Shown: piece after piece, positions 11,223 through 25,300 of the stretch
Numbering within the stretch: the first letter of the stretch is position 1
Layout of the letters: every line of letters begins with the position of its first letter
NCBI GenBank assembly: GCA_004026145.2
Contig: CP034993.1
Coordinates: 9,924,050-9,988,049 of the forward strand
Reading direction: 5' to 3'
Origin: Takifugu bimaculatus
Lineage: Eukaryota; Chordata; Actinopteri; Tetraodontiformes; Tetraodontidae
DNA length: 64,000 bases
Notes under the pieces: model-generated
Seen by the model: the letters and a program-made list of their open reading frames with translations, nothing else
Told to the model about the DNA's origin: nothing
Databases searched by the model: none
Translations under genes and position numbers: made by a program

Positions 11223-13880
11223 GTGAGTATGGACGCAGGTGTAGCCGGGCTGTCCGTGTTCATACCGCAGCATGTCTGAAATACCCCCCGATAAAAGGGA
11301 AATTAACTTGAGACACCTGTTTGGACAGGTGGATTTTCATGTTTGAGTGACCTCCCAAAAACTCGGGCGTTCATATCGACCTGATTTTAAATAATGCTTG
11401 ACGCGTAAAATAATCCAAAATCTCGTTTTTGCCTATTCAAAAACATAGAGAAAGGAAGGGTTAAAGGAGAATCAGTGTACACAGTACGGGGATTTTTAAC
11501 ATGCACCCAGTAATAGCTAATTTATATACAGAGTGCTGCGCAGGCATCCTATTACCGAGGAGCCTCGGGCTGTAATCACTCTCCGAGAGCCGAGCTCCGC
11601 GCCGCGCTGCCCGGCTCACTCAAGCACGCAGCCCAGCAGCGATTGATTGCTTTGCCGGGATTCAGACAGCCTTTTCTCTGCCAAAGGAAGCAGAGGCTGG
11701 CGTGTGCCGACGGAGGCGCGGAGCCAGCGAGAGAGCGAAGGTGTTAACGCTGAGGGAGGTGGGGGAGGCGGTGAGGCCGAGGGGGGGGGCTGACGAGCAA
11801 GCCAAGAAGCCAATCATATCCTGTGAGAAGGAGGTGGGCGGGTGAGGAGGGAGGAGGCGGGTTCTGACCTTCCAAATGAGTGCGAGGGAGACTGGGTGGG
11901 TGGGTGGTGATGGGAGGGACCAGGGAAGGGAGGCTTGCTGCAGCCCACCGCTCTCTCATCCAGGCGCACACTTCTCCTCTCAGCATCTGTGGATGTGAGG
12001 TGATGCTCGCCGTGTCCTGCTCTAGCATGCCGCTCTGCGCCCGCCGCTGAGAGTCAGGACACGAAGCAGCACGTGAAGGAGACAGTGTCACAAGAGACAA
12101 AAGTGTAGGGGGGATTCTCTGCTGAGGCTCCGCTGCTTGCTGCTGTGTGAGGAGAGAGAGAGAGAGAGAGTGCGACAACCTCCAGCATCTCCAAATGGAG
12201 TGGAATGGGTTTAAGATGGTAAGAAAGACTTGACACTACACTGAACATTGTTGCGTTTCAGGCAGCGGTTAGAGCCGCTTGTAGTTGTTCACGTACCATC
12301 GCCCACAGTCAGCCCGTGTGCACACTCCTGAGACGCAGGCGATAGTATTGAATTATTTGATCTGTAAGTTCCTTCATTCAGGGGGAAAAGATCAACGGGG
12401 GAGGTTTGTGCGCAGGATGAAAGCAGGGGGAGACAGATGGAGCGACGGAGCCAGAAATGCTAATAGAGTTAAGGAGCGATGGGAGACGTACAGAGGGAAG
12501 CAAGAGTTAAACTGGGGGAACAGCACCCATTTTATAGTGAAGCCGGGGCTGGAGGTGTCCCCATCCTTGCTGCCGTTGCACCACTTGAAATATCCACCTG
12601 CAGTATAGTGGCGCAGGCATATGTGGACTGTTCAGTGTATGCACACTGAATAGATTATAAATGTGGTGTATGTGTGATCGTTCGCCTATTTAATCGCCAC
12701 ATATGCCAAGTGCTCATTGTGATGTATATGAGGAGGCACGTTATCCTTCATGCTCCCTTTGTAGTGCCAGAGTTGAGGAAACGTGGAGTAGGTGTGTTGG
12801 AGTTGCATGAATGCCTGAATACAACTGGCCTAACTTTTAAACCCGTCGTTCGTTTCAGTGTGTGTAAACATGCCTGTTTGCTGAATTTGCATGCGGATGT
12901 GTGTGTCTGTGAGACGTTTGAATTCGTAGTAATCCATTAAAATCCGCTGCTGTTTTCCATACAATTGATCCTTGAGTCCATGTAATGAGAAGAGGAGAGA
13001 TTGATGTACAGCAGTACGATTATGAATTCGCTGCCAGCACTGCATCACCACCCTGACTATACCATTATTTTGCATTCATGGTGCGTCCATCTGTGTCTGT
13101 TATCATCCACAGCGGACTGACTCATTTTTGAATTTGCATGAAGATCAGCAGCGGGGTTATTCGTTTCTCATCAAGTAAATGTTGCATTGTCTGTCCGCTG
13201 GCTTCTGTATGTCGATGCACTGAAAATGCTAATTAACGTAAGGCTGACTCGCTGCTTCGCTGACTGGGTTCGTGGCGCTAACTAATATGCTGTCTCCCTG
13301 GACACTCGTGGCTAGCATCCCAGTGCAGTGTGTAAAAAGGGACAGGCCAGACAGAAGGAGGATATGGGCGTTAACTCAGTGTGCTGTGTGTTGTACAAAC
13401 TGATTTAAAATCAGACATCTCAAGGAAAATGAGCAGCAGCCTGTGTGAGGAGGACATGTAGTGTGTCTGTCATTTTTTTTTACCCTTTTGATCAGATAGG
13501 AGTGTGCTCTAATAACGCTCCTACTGTGAACCTGGGCCTCAGATAGGCCGTTCCTTATGTGCGCACGCACATACATTCCCAGACGCACACAGTCATAGTG
13601 GCTATATCACCCCCAGGCAGAACACCATCAGCTCCAAGGTTACACAGCCATGCTAATAGGGTGGGGTGTGTGAGGAATTTATTAGCTGCAGCGCACTGGC
13701 CGAGCACAGATTTCCTGATTCTGATATAAAGTGAACTCAAGCTTTGTGGTGGTTGTAAGTCTGGGGGACAATAAAGGCGACGCACTGACGATCGCCAACG
13801 AGCCATTTAACAGGAATAACAGGGAAAGTGTTACCAGTCATACCTGCCTGTGGCTTGTGCCCTTGTTAGCAGTTCTGCGT

Positions 13881-13915
<35 letters not shown>

Positions 13916-14366
13916 AGGGATGACTGATGTGTGTTCAGATCCACAGTGACACGGTTAACAGCAGCCTGATTAGAGAGCAGACGAACACATAAGTGTAAGA
14001 GAGAGAGATGAAGCGCTGACACTGGCTTCTGTGTGCTGGTGCATTTAAATAGAAGATGCGTCACATTATATATGTACATGAACAGGTACCTTGGGTGTTT
14101 TGCAGAGTGTTAAATTTAATGATGCTTTTTTGTTTCTGGGTATTCTGACAAATTTGTGATATAGTAGCAGTCCAGCGGAGGCAGAGAAGCCAGATTTTGC
14201 CCTTTAATAAGTGATTACAAAGAGGCTTTTTCATTTAGATTGGTAATTCGAATCTTTGCAAGCCTGCATTTGCCTTTTTGTGGACGTGAAAAAGTGGTAG
14301 GTTGTTTATTAATTAAACAGTCTGGGCGACATTCACCATATCGCTGTTTTCCAACAGCATTGATGA

Positions 14367-14404
<38 letters not shown>

Positions 14405-17400
14405 GTGTAAGACACTGTAACAAAAGCTAAAGGGCCAAGGAGACTGAACATAAGTGGAAGGATCAGAATTAAGCATTTATAGTAAATTACCCCTAATTAG
14501 TGTTTAATAAAGTTGTTTTGATCCATATCATGAGTGGTTCTTTAGATAAGGATGATTGTAATGTCTCATCCATAGATATTGACGTTTACTATATTATTGT
14601 CTTGAGCTCCTCCTTCACAAGCGCTACATGTCTGCACACGTATGACCTCATTTGGGCTGTTTTCTGTATGAATCCAGGAAGATTTGGCTCCTGTAGTTAA
14701 GTTTAGCTGCTATTACATTTTATAGTTCACGACATAACTTTAGTAAAGGACTTTCCTCCTGCACTTTATGTAACTGCCATATTTTGTGTGCGTACGCTGT
14801 GCTTCCTGCCAGTGTTGGATGGGACGTTTTCTGTATAAACACGTAATCTGTCTTTATATATTTTCCACTTTGTCTTAAACAAAAGCTGGATGGTAGCAGT
14901 TAATGAGCCAAAAGCCTGTTTGAATAAGAAGCAATCTCTGTCCCAATTAACACGCTTTGGTTTTTTAAATATTCCTTTTGTGTGAAGCCTAAACACACAT
15001 GAAGACTCACAAAACAGTCACATTGAAATTTTAAAAGCCATCCACAGCGATTTCCCTCATTTATTTTGAATGTTTTCTTTTTTTTCCACTCCTCTCTTTT
15101 TAAAGGGCTAAAAATCTTAGAGGCATGGCGAGCTCTTCTGCTGCGAGGGAAGCGGCATTCACCAATACGAGACCTAATTCCTTTGGCAGCAGCTCAAACT
15201 GCTACAGACAGACACATAATCAGCTGGGGAGTGTTAGCGCTTCAGCCCACTAGCAAACACAGGACCGAGCCCTTGTTGTGCATCGCTGCTTTCAGAATAA
15301 ATATCCCGATGGAAAATACAGTGGGAGGAAGGAGGTATTCATGTGTATATAGCTCTTTGTTCAGTCAAAGATACAGAAGGGGAGAGAGAAACACTGGCTT
15401 TCTTAGCAATTGTACTGCTGATGCTTCCTCAATCCTCTCTCCCTTCTGCTCCCCCCCTCTTGCCTCTCATCCTCCACTGTAGCCTGGGTGTTGTGGTGTT
15501 CATACAGATGTTTGGGATTGAGTGGCAGTTTCTCAGGAGGCGGCAGCGGCAAGCGGCTGACTTGTCTCATCTGCTTTTTGCATCCCAGGATTTGTGTGTG
15601 TGTGTGTGTGTGTGTGTGTGAGATGCCTGTTGTTTGATTTCAGCAGCTTAACTGGCCCCACTGCTACTGCTGTGTGATGTTTAAAGGACATTTCAAGGTC
15701 ATCCATTCGACAGCCCCCCACCTCCACTATATTAAATATTCATGCACCTCTGTAGCTGGATGAATTATAGATGGAACATACAAGTGAACATATTACAAAA
15801 TGGCACCGTTGTGGTTGATAACAGAAACATTAGGGCCCACAAACACAGAGCCTACATCTGTGCACGGAGATGTTGGAGAATGGCCTCAAAGGACTAAGGT
15901 CAGAGATGCCTAAATGTGAAACTTAGCATTTTATTTCATCAATTTATTGCAATCTACTTTTTTAGGGGGAATACTTCAGTATTTATAAAACCCCAAACAT
16001 AAAAGTACAAAATAGTTGATTAGAAAGTCATTTAGCTTTGTTTTCCCCTTTTCTCCTGTCACGCATGCATTACTGCTTAAGGTAAAATGTAAAACAAGCA
16101 GTGTTTATACAAACACAAGTTCCTTAGTTGTGTGCAGAGAAATGTGCTGTTAGAGCCTGACAGAGGAGGTGAAGCTCAAACTCCAGCCAAGGAGCACAGC
16201 AATAAATCTGTAGTGATAAATATTAGATGAGCTAATGGTCTAGAATTAGATCCGAGCAATCTTTAGGTCAGATTTCATGAATAAAAAAAGTTCAAATAGG
16301 TAATCATACAAGTAGCTTCAAATGAGTAATCAGAGGTGCAGACGAGTAGCTAGAGTATTTTCACATCTTGGAAAATGTGTGTGAACGTGTGTGTGATTGG
16401 CTGCACACTGTGAGACTAAAACACATTTGCAGTAGTTCTATATGTGGCATTGCTGGCAGAGATAGCCTAATGTGGCCATTTTCAATCACACAGTCCTGTA
16501 CAGCACTGTGTGTGTGTGTGTGTGTGTGGGGGGGGGGTCCTTCTAAATGCATACACGTTCCACACACACTGCACCAGTTTCACATCAAGTGTCAGAGTGT
16601 TACATGTTCACAGAGGACGACTTCTCTATAAATGATCACCACAAACTCAAAATGGAGAGTGGAACCACTTAGATGTATGAACTATGACACATATCTGCCC
16701 AGTCACAGCTAACATAAGACTACAGGTATCCTGTACATCTGCATGTAGGTCTCAGTTAGACCTTGTCTTCATCAAAGTGTTTACTCAGTTGCTAATTAAG
16801 ACGGATGATGGACGACTGTCCTCTTCCCTCGCAGCTATTTAATTACATGAGCTCCGGTTCAGAGCTGAATCGATAACCAGATTAGCTCGACACACATGCA
16901 CATGCAGATACTGTAGAGACAACACTAGCTCGTATTCTCAGCCACACCCTTACACACGACACCAAGGGCTGCCCATTGAATCCTCCAGCATGGTCTTTGT
17001 TGTGTGCGGGTTAGCTCCATCCCATTATCATGAGACCCATGTGCACACACACACCAGCAGGCTGCGTCTGTCCTGAGATGCAGCTGATGGAGGAGCAGTG
17101 ATTAGATTACAGGGAGCTCCTTTTCTTTCCCATTTCTCAGTGTTAGTGTGGAGCTATAGGTTTTGCTCTTATCATATGTCTCCAGGCTGTTTATAGTGAT
17201 TTAAATACCTGCTCAACAAAGCCAATATTGCCTCTTCTAGCCCTGAACCCATTTAAATTAGCCCCCCTACTGTGAAATACACAAAATATTCACTATGGTG
17301 TGCAACTGCCGAGTTATCTGTCTAAGGACAGTAAAAGTGGTGGCCTGCACAGAGCATCGCCGCACTCACCTGCCAATTACATATGGAGGTGGCGTCCTCG

Positions 17401-19292
17401 CTCCATGCTGACTCAGCTGGATCAACCTGCACCGCCTGCCTTCTCCACTCTGTCCCCGATCGTCCGTCCAGCCCCCTAAAAGCCACTCTGGCTCAGAACA
17501 GAATTGCGCAGAAACCTAAATTGCTTATTTAAATGCAGCATGGACCAGTGTGGGTTTTGTTCTTGAAAATAGAAGCTGCATATGTATTCTGAGAGTGGTC
17601 CCTGCGAATCAAACCAACAAGGTTGTTGGTTTGATTTGAACAAAAGGGGGGGGGAAACCACCAAGCTTTTCATGTTCAGTGACTTACAGCTAATACTTAC
17701 AGAATAGGCTGTTCATGTTTGAAAGATATCATCACCCGGAAAACCTTTAACCACTTTAATTACATTTAATTAAGGACAGAATCCCATGTGTGGCAGATGA
17801 GACTATCGTTTAGCCTCTTTAATCTATCAAAATGTAGCTTGGGATGGGCTTGACAGTGATCATTTCCATCCGTTACAGCCGTGGATTACAGCAGGACAGA
17901 TAGTGCCACGCACCACAGGGACGCCTTGCTGATTTGACTGATCTGGGAGGAGAGAGGCTGGCTGCAGCAAAAACTGGAACAAGGGCTGGCATACTGTTAA
18001 TGGTGATTTATTGCTTTTCAAGGCAAAGCTGCTGTTGAGCTGATGGTGCTACACTGACTTGGGCTCTGGATAAAGAAATGGGGGTTAATGGCATAAAGCA
18101 AGGGACCGCTCCTGGCAGAGGTGTGAAAGTAGGGGAACTGAGGACTTGAAAACCAGGCGAGGGGTGACAGACAGGCCCAGTCCCAGTGCCCCAGGCCTCG
18201 GCCAAAAAGCTAGGCAGGTGTCCAGCAGATCGCACACCCCCGCAAGGGAGGATTCACAGAGCACAAGTCACTGGAGTTGCACAAATTGAAGTGTCATCTC
18301 CAGAGTCAAGATGCTCACCAATTTTCTGCATGCGTTGGTGCAGAGTTGGGATTCAGCCAGTGGACAAATGGCTTCAGTTCCGCCTACAGTTTAGCTCAGC
18401 AAAGAGTCTGTGTGTGTGTGTGTGTGCGCACGTGCGTGCGTGTGTGTGTGTGTGTGACAGAGAGAGAGAAATGTTAATGGTAAATGCAGATACTGTTAAA
18501 TGATCTTTAAATTGTCCACTTTTCACAGGAAGATAATATAAAAATGCAGAAAAGTAAAATATGAATGTAACCAGACAGTCAGTCCCACCTTTAAAAGAGC
18601 ATTTAAATGGAAATGGTGGGGAAACCTTTGTTGTGTGACTCGTCAGCCTTAAGAAACTATTGAAACTCAACAAAACAACAGGTAATTAATATGTTAGATA
18701 TGTCTTCACCCCATTTTCATTAAATGAATATGATGCCTATCTACTTCCTCCATTCTGTCATCAATTAGGAGAGGGTGTGGGGTTTTTTGCAAGTTAAGGT
18801 TGAAGAAAGGTGAATTCTTGAGAAAGGTTTACATTATGATCCCTATTGATAACAGACAAGTATTGTCCTTTGATTTCAGCTATTAAACCAGGAAGACTAG
18901 TAGCATCTAGTCATTTACCACACCCCACAAGAGGGTGACTGATGTTTGTTAAAGTTTCCTGTATAAAACTCATCCTCTTTTTACCCCTGATCACACACAG
19001 GTGCTTATTACCCAGAAGCTCTGAGGGCCAGTGAGTCTCAGAAAGTTGCGTCAGTCTCAGAGAAATAATAAAAGCTCCGCACACATTGGGGGTGTTGAGA
19101 GTCAAGTCAAAGTTAAATGAAAAATTGCTTACGTACACGTCTTGTGCGTGGTCTAGAGCATTTATTATTCTGAGTCACACCGAGAGAAAAGAGGTGGAGG
19201 AGGATACAAGAAGAGAGGAATCCATTTAGTAAAGTAGATGCAGATCGATAAGAGTGGAGGCAGGCAGGCCAGAGTGCACACTCGCCCCAAGT

Positions 19293-19339
<47 letters not shown>

Positions 19340-22300
19340 TGCAGAGGGGGTCCCAGATTAGTTTCCCTGATTGATCTGGCCCAGGATCTGTCCGACCTGC
19401 AGGACAATTCAAAGCTCAAAAGATGCCGGTGAAGGTGGAAAGATGGAAAGCGAGATGCGCAGCAAGAAAGGAAGAGAAGAAAACTGAAAATCGATACAGC
19501 GAGAGTGGTGCTGGGAACCTGCCTGTCCAAGCAGCTGAGATAGTAAACTTGGATTAATCTCTTTGTGACTCAGTTAGTTTGATATCAACTCCAGTTCTAA
19601 TTCAGCATCAGGGGACTAAGAGGTAGTAAAATCCAAGTGAGGCATTTTAGTTTTTTAGGAAGAGAATTTGATGTAATTCATGTTCTCTTTCTAATAATCT
19701 CAATAATGTTGAGGGACGAGACAGAAGGATATTATCAACAACTGAAACACAATGTGACCAGTCAGATGGTTGCATGAAGGCACCATTTTGTAGCTGCCAA
19801 GCAGTGTGTCTATCAGCAGAGAGATCCTGCAGCATACTGTCTGCTCCTCAGTCTCTCCATCATCCATCCATCCTGGCCAAGTCTGAGCGATGGAAACAGA
19901 AGGGGGGGGGCGCCTGGACCACACCAATAACGTACTGTAAAGTGGTAGTTTTACAGCCGACACAGGCAAGAGATGTGAAGACGGTCGTTACTACACTCCA
20001 TTTTAGGAGTCGATAAACAGGAAGTGATATCAGGAATAATAGCAGGCAAGAGCCAAAAAATAGCAGGCAAGAGCTAGTGGTTGGTATTTTCAACTCAGCT
20101 GGTTGAGGAAAGTAAATATTTACTCCATCTTTTCTTGCTGTGGGGAGTTGAGGCTTTTTCTGACTGCGGTACCTTTATATGATTGGTCGGAAGCCAAAGG
20201 AGACAGGAAGCACTTTTGAGGCATCAAATATTAATGGTGTTATAGAGTGTATTGATTATATAATAACTTTTCCAAGCATCAGAGCCCTGACTGAAATGTA
20301 TTCCCTGAATAATTGAAAATGTATCCATGAGAGGTTTTTCATCTCAATGGTTGCTGAATATAATTGCATCACACCATTATCCCAGATTTTATCAGAAGGG
20401 AGTGTGTTTGTGCGATAAGACAAACGCAGACAAGAAAATCTGAAACAACACCAAATCGAGCGCCTTGCCCGTGAAGGACGCCTGTTTGTTTCATCGTGTT
20501 GCCGCACGTTTGATATTGAGCAGTTTTTTTGAAAGTGGGACAAACTTATGGAAAACATGTTCTTAGGGAGTCAATAATGTTCGTGACATTTCTGCTGTCT
20601 TGTACTTTATGTCGTCTGCTCCTATGGCCACTCATACGTATACATGTGCTTACCGCTTCCTACATTAAACTCACCACATTACACCGTGCTGCTGCTTGCT
20701 GCGACACTCCATTTCCTCTTTCACTGACACGCTGTGGGAAACGACGCCTTTGCAGCATGGGTGAAAAATGATTTTGATGTTTCACCTCTGCCTAACGTCA
20801 TTTTTTTTCCAGGCTAGGTTTTTGAGTGCGGCTCTAGAGGCAGCCTATAGCCTAATGTGTGTATTACCCTCTGCCCTCTTGTCGAGATGAATTGATGTCG
20901 ATCCAAATGACTGTTTGAAGGCTGTAAAACTAATTAGAATGGCCTCCTTTTTCCTAAGGGGGAGTTATTTGTGTTGCTTTTACACCGCTGTGTGAGAGTG
21001 AAACACAGCAAAAGCTGGAACATGTTAAAAATGTGAAAACTGCATTTCCTTTTTGGCATAACTGTTATTTTAATCGGCAGCAGACTAAAACAATGGTGGC
21101 TCTCTGATGTCCCTGAAACCTCTCAATATTCTCTCGTTCCTGACAGCTACTGGAAACAGTATTCCCTGTCCTCTTCTTCTCCATAACCTCTGTGGCCCTC
21201 TGTAGGTTCTCTTTGCCTTTCAGGCTGACAGTTCGCTCTCATTTAGACCTCCATTATGCATTCCTGCCCAAGTTTACACGACACATTGACAACAGAACAT
21301 GTACAGTCTCGCTCTCTTCCTCCACCACTGTCTCTCCTCTTCTTTGAAGTACTGGAAGTGTCTTCCCCATTACTCAGCCTTTGCCTTTTTCTCCCACCTC
21401 TATCTGATCCCTCACTCCTACTCTTCATCTCACTGAAGGAGTAAATGAAGGCAGAGGTCGTCCCTCCTCTCCTCCTCCTCTGTTGCTAAATTGGATGCTT
21501 GTAGCATCCATAGATATCTGCAGGCAGTTAAGCCCCCCGCTCTGGAGAGCCAGTGTGCAGACCTACTGCTCATTTGTGGCATGTCTGTCTCTTCAACCAC
21601 AGGCTTGTTTACCCAGGAAGAGCAAGAGGGAAACCCTCATTATAAACTCTGCCAAGGTCATCGCAGTCACCACACCAATCTGCAGGCTTCAGCACAAACA
21701 TACACTTACATCCTTTTTTCTCAATTGCTGCAAACACCTAGAGGAAAAACTCCGTTATTAGGATGAGGCAACATTTCCACAATTGCAATTCTGAAAGGTG
21801 AAGAAAATCACTGCAATTTATAGTTCCGAGACAAAAAATTAACCAATTAACTGCCCCAAAGTTCCGAGCCACTCTTGTTTTAGTCTTCCTGATGGGATGA
21901 TTGTAATGAAAGGTTTTGCTGCATTCTCCTGAGCCACCCCCCCCCTCCCCATCCCACACCACCATCACCCCACCCCAAATCCCAATACAGTCCAAACTTT
22001 GTCAAATGAGTGTATGATGCTGACGGCGGGCTGTGCATCCCTCCCTGTGCTCCGCTCCGTAGGGGTCGACAGAGACACAGTGGCGTCAGGCAGAGCTCCC
22101 ACAGCTCCAGGGCTGGGCAGAGAAGGGATTGCTGACGCAGCCAAAGATGGTAAGGAGACCGCTGCTGCCAAGTGGATGCAGCAGCCATTTCACACACTCC
22201 TGAAGTAATATGATCTTTTATTGAACTGTGTTTGCATATTATAACGCTGTGGTTGGTGATGCTGCTGACTGGGACAGGTGAAACTGGAGCAGAGAGTGAT

Positions 22301-25300
22301 GGATGGGGCAGGAGACAGAGGGCAGGAGGGTTTGCAAGGTTAAAATACTGAAGGCGGATGTGTTCCTGAAAATATATGCTGTATAAAAGATGGGCAAAAG
22401 TGTTGCATCTGTGACCGGTTATTTACCACTTCAGCCATTCTTTCAGTCCCTCCAGGATTTTGTCATCTTTATATTGATATATCATTTTATTGCAGCTTAC
22501 TGCCGTGAATTTGTGACATTAACTGTATTATTTTTACTTATTCTGTGCTTGAAATGATTTCAGAATATTTAAGCTGAGGATGCAAGTTTCACGAGCTGTA
22601 TTCCATTCTAAACACAGCAGAATATTTGTTGAGCCAATTTGTTGAGTCAGAACACTAAGCAGAGAGGAGCTAGACAGAGGATCACCAAACAAATATACGT
22701 GTTCTGGATTCTTCCAGCATTGTGGTAGCAGCCTCGCCGATGTTGGTTTCCCTCAACGCTTGCTTCAGCTGACCTCTGGGTCTCTCTTTCCAAGGAACAG
22801 TCGCAGTCACAACAGCCTTAGTCTGAGTAATATTGGTGCTGTCCGTGTCCGACTCAGACACCTAGACAATGCAAAGGGAAATCGCTATACTCTAGCATGT
22901 ATACAGTTTGAGGGGAGTTAAAATAGACCACTACTGTGCACATGCTATACATCGTCCATGGTGGAGAATGACCCTGAAACATAAACATTCAGGAAGGCCA
23001 GCGTAGCATGAAGCGCTCTTCTATATATGGCCACCAGTTTTGAAGAGGAGATCTTTCCATCAGTTATCTGACTTTCTCCGTTGTGTGTAAACTGTGACAA
23101 GCAAAATAATTCCGACAAGATGCCGAAGTCCAATTGTGAGCATAGCTCATTTAAGCTGTGCATGTGCACGTACTGATTGTTGGATGACTTTAGTTTGTGG
23201 TCCACCAAGATCGCGTGAATTCAAACATTTCCCCTTGTCTCTTAAGGGCACTTGTTGTTGGAGTGATAAATGGGAAATCTTGCCACACCTCTGCACCTTG
23301 AGCACCACAGGATTCACAGGGATGGAGTGAAGAAGGTTTAATTGCCATTATTGTGCTATTACAAATTTCTGGAGGGACTGAATTCCTTTTTAAGCTGAAA
23401 AGATTGCCCACCTGCTGTGCAGCTTATGTTTCCAACAGCTGCAGATGTGTTACTTGAAGCTCGCTGTCCACTATTGATTCCAGAACACCAACTTTCAAGT
23501 AAAAGAGGCAATACTGTGAGGCTAACTGTGTGTTCCATGAAGAAAAAACTGATGTGAGTTCTGTCCACAGCACCAGGCGACGTGGAGGGAGAGCAGGGGG
23601 AGCCAGAGTGTTCACAGCCACCATGAGGTGAACTGCTGAGCCACACAAATTCTGGTGGGCAGGGACAAGGAGAGGGATATAATTGGCCACTGGGACTCAC
23701 CAGGTCCCTGTTAATTAGAGGCAGCCATTTTGGAGTAAAAAAAACTCCTCTGAAAGCGTCCCATCGAGTTAAAAGTGGCTTTGACAGAATGGAGCCCAGC
23801 AGGCAATGTAAACAGATTTAATAAGGCCCTCTCCAATCAGCTCTGCTGTAGCCTGATTCTCGCTCTCCCACTGTCTTCTTTCTCTGTCTCTGTCTCTCTG
23901 TCTCTGTTCTGGTAGAGTGTTGACCGAGTAGGAAAGAATACTGTCAAAGGAACAATTTGCATGCAGCTCTCATTTTAAGAGCTTTTTGACATCTCCCTGT
24001 CTGTTCTCTCTCTCTCTGTCTCTCTCTCCAATCTCTCAAGTATGTGAGTGTGTGCTGCATGAGAGGGTGGAATCTGGATCAAGACGGGCATTTTGTTAGT
24101 TCTGCTCCTAAATTCTGTGAAGAGAACACTGAATAATGTGAAATGGAAGCGTGGACTATCTTCCTCGACAGACAAAAAATGGGTGCTTCCACTCACATCC
24201 CCGTCATACTGGTTGTCAGGCCAGTAGAGTCAACATACATACCAGTTTAAGCACAAGTATAAAGACTTTCTGGATTCAACATGTTTTAAACGTCTTTGTT
24301 CTGGTTATTTTCCCAATAAGCTCTGAATTCATTCACATAAATATTGTCCATACTGTAATCACAAAATCCCTAAAGATCCTATTTGAAAGTACAATGTTTT
24401 TAAATTAGTGTCACTGTGTCACTACTGTGAATTTATCGCATCTGCGTGGCAAATTATTCTGCTTCATCCGCAGTAAAGGATGCACATCAGTAAAACAGAA
24501 GTGATTAGTATTGTATTGTAAACGTCTAAAATTCTTTCAAAACTATTGATTTTTTCTTTTTTTCCTTTGAGCTATATTATTAGATTTAGAACAAAGGGCC
24601 ATTCCTTTTGATAGTCCAGAAATAGAATGAAATATGGCTCGTGTGCTGTTCCTGCTTTGCTAAAACCAGCCTAGTGCAGCGTGTACTTAAGATTAGTTAA
24701 AAATAGCTGAATGATGGAGCAGGGAAAAGAGAGAGAGAGAGAGAGAGAGATTTCTTGTGATGACTTTAAAAAATTTGATTGAGTCAGATAAAAGAATATT
24801 TGCATCTTAATTTGGGTTTCAGTGTGTTGGGTCATAATGTGCCACCCTGAGAGCTGCATGCTAAAATAGTAAAACCTAATATTTTTTAGGGATTTTTAGG
24901 AAATATTCAACTTTACTATGGTGCACTATTTTCCACTATCAAACACGGCAGTACACGTAATCCATGTAAACCAGCTGTGGCACTGAACTGTATGTAATGT
25001 AGAGAACACACAGAAAGCTATTAAACAAAGGCATTCATTTGATCAAAGGTAGGAATATTTCACAGTTACGTTGCTTTTGTTGGAGGAATAATGATGTGCG
25101 TAGCATATAACAATGGCCAACCTGCACCCCCGGCCCCCCACCCCTCCCACAACTCCTTTTTCACCTTATTTAACATTTTTCAGTCTGTAACTTTTGGAAC
25201 AGGTCAAAGCAAATTTGCACAATCTGATGTGAAAACATCTCTGTCACAGCAGCAGCATCAGCGCCGAATCCGATCTCTGCAGTTATAATTCACTCTTTGG

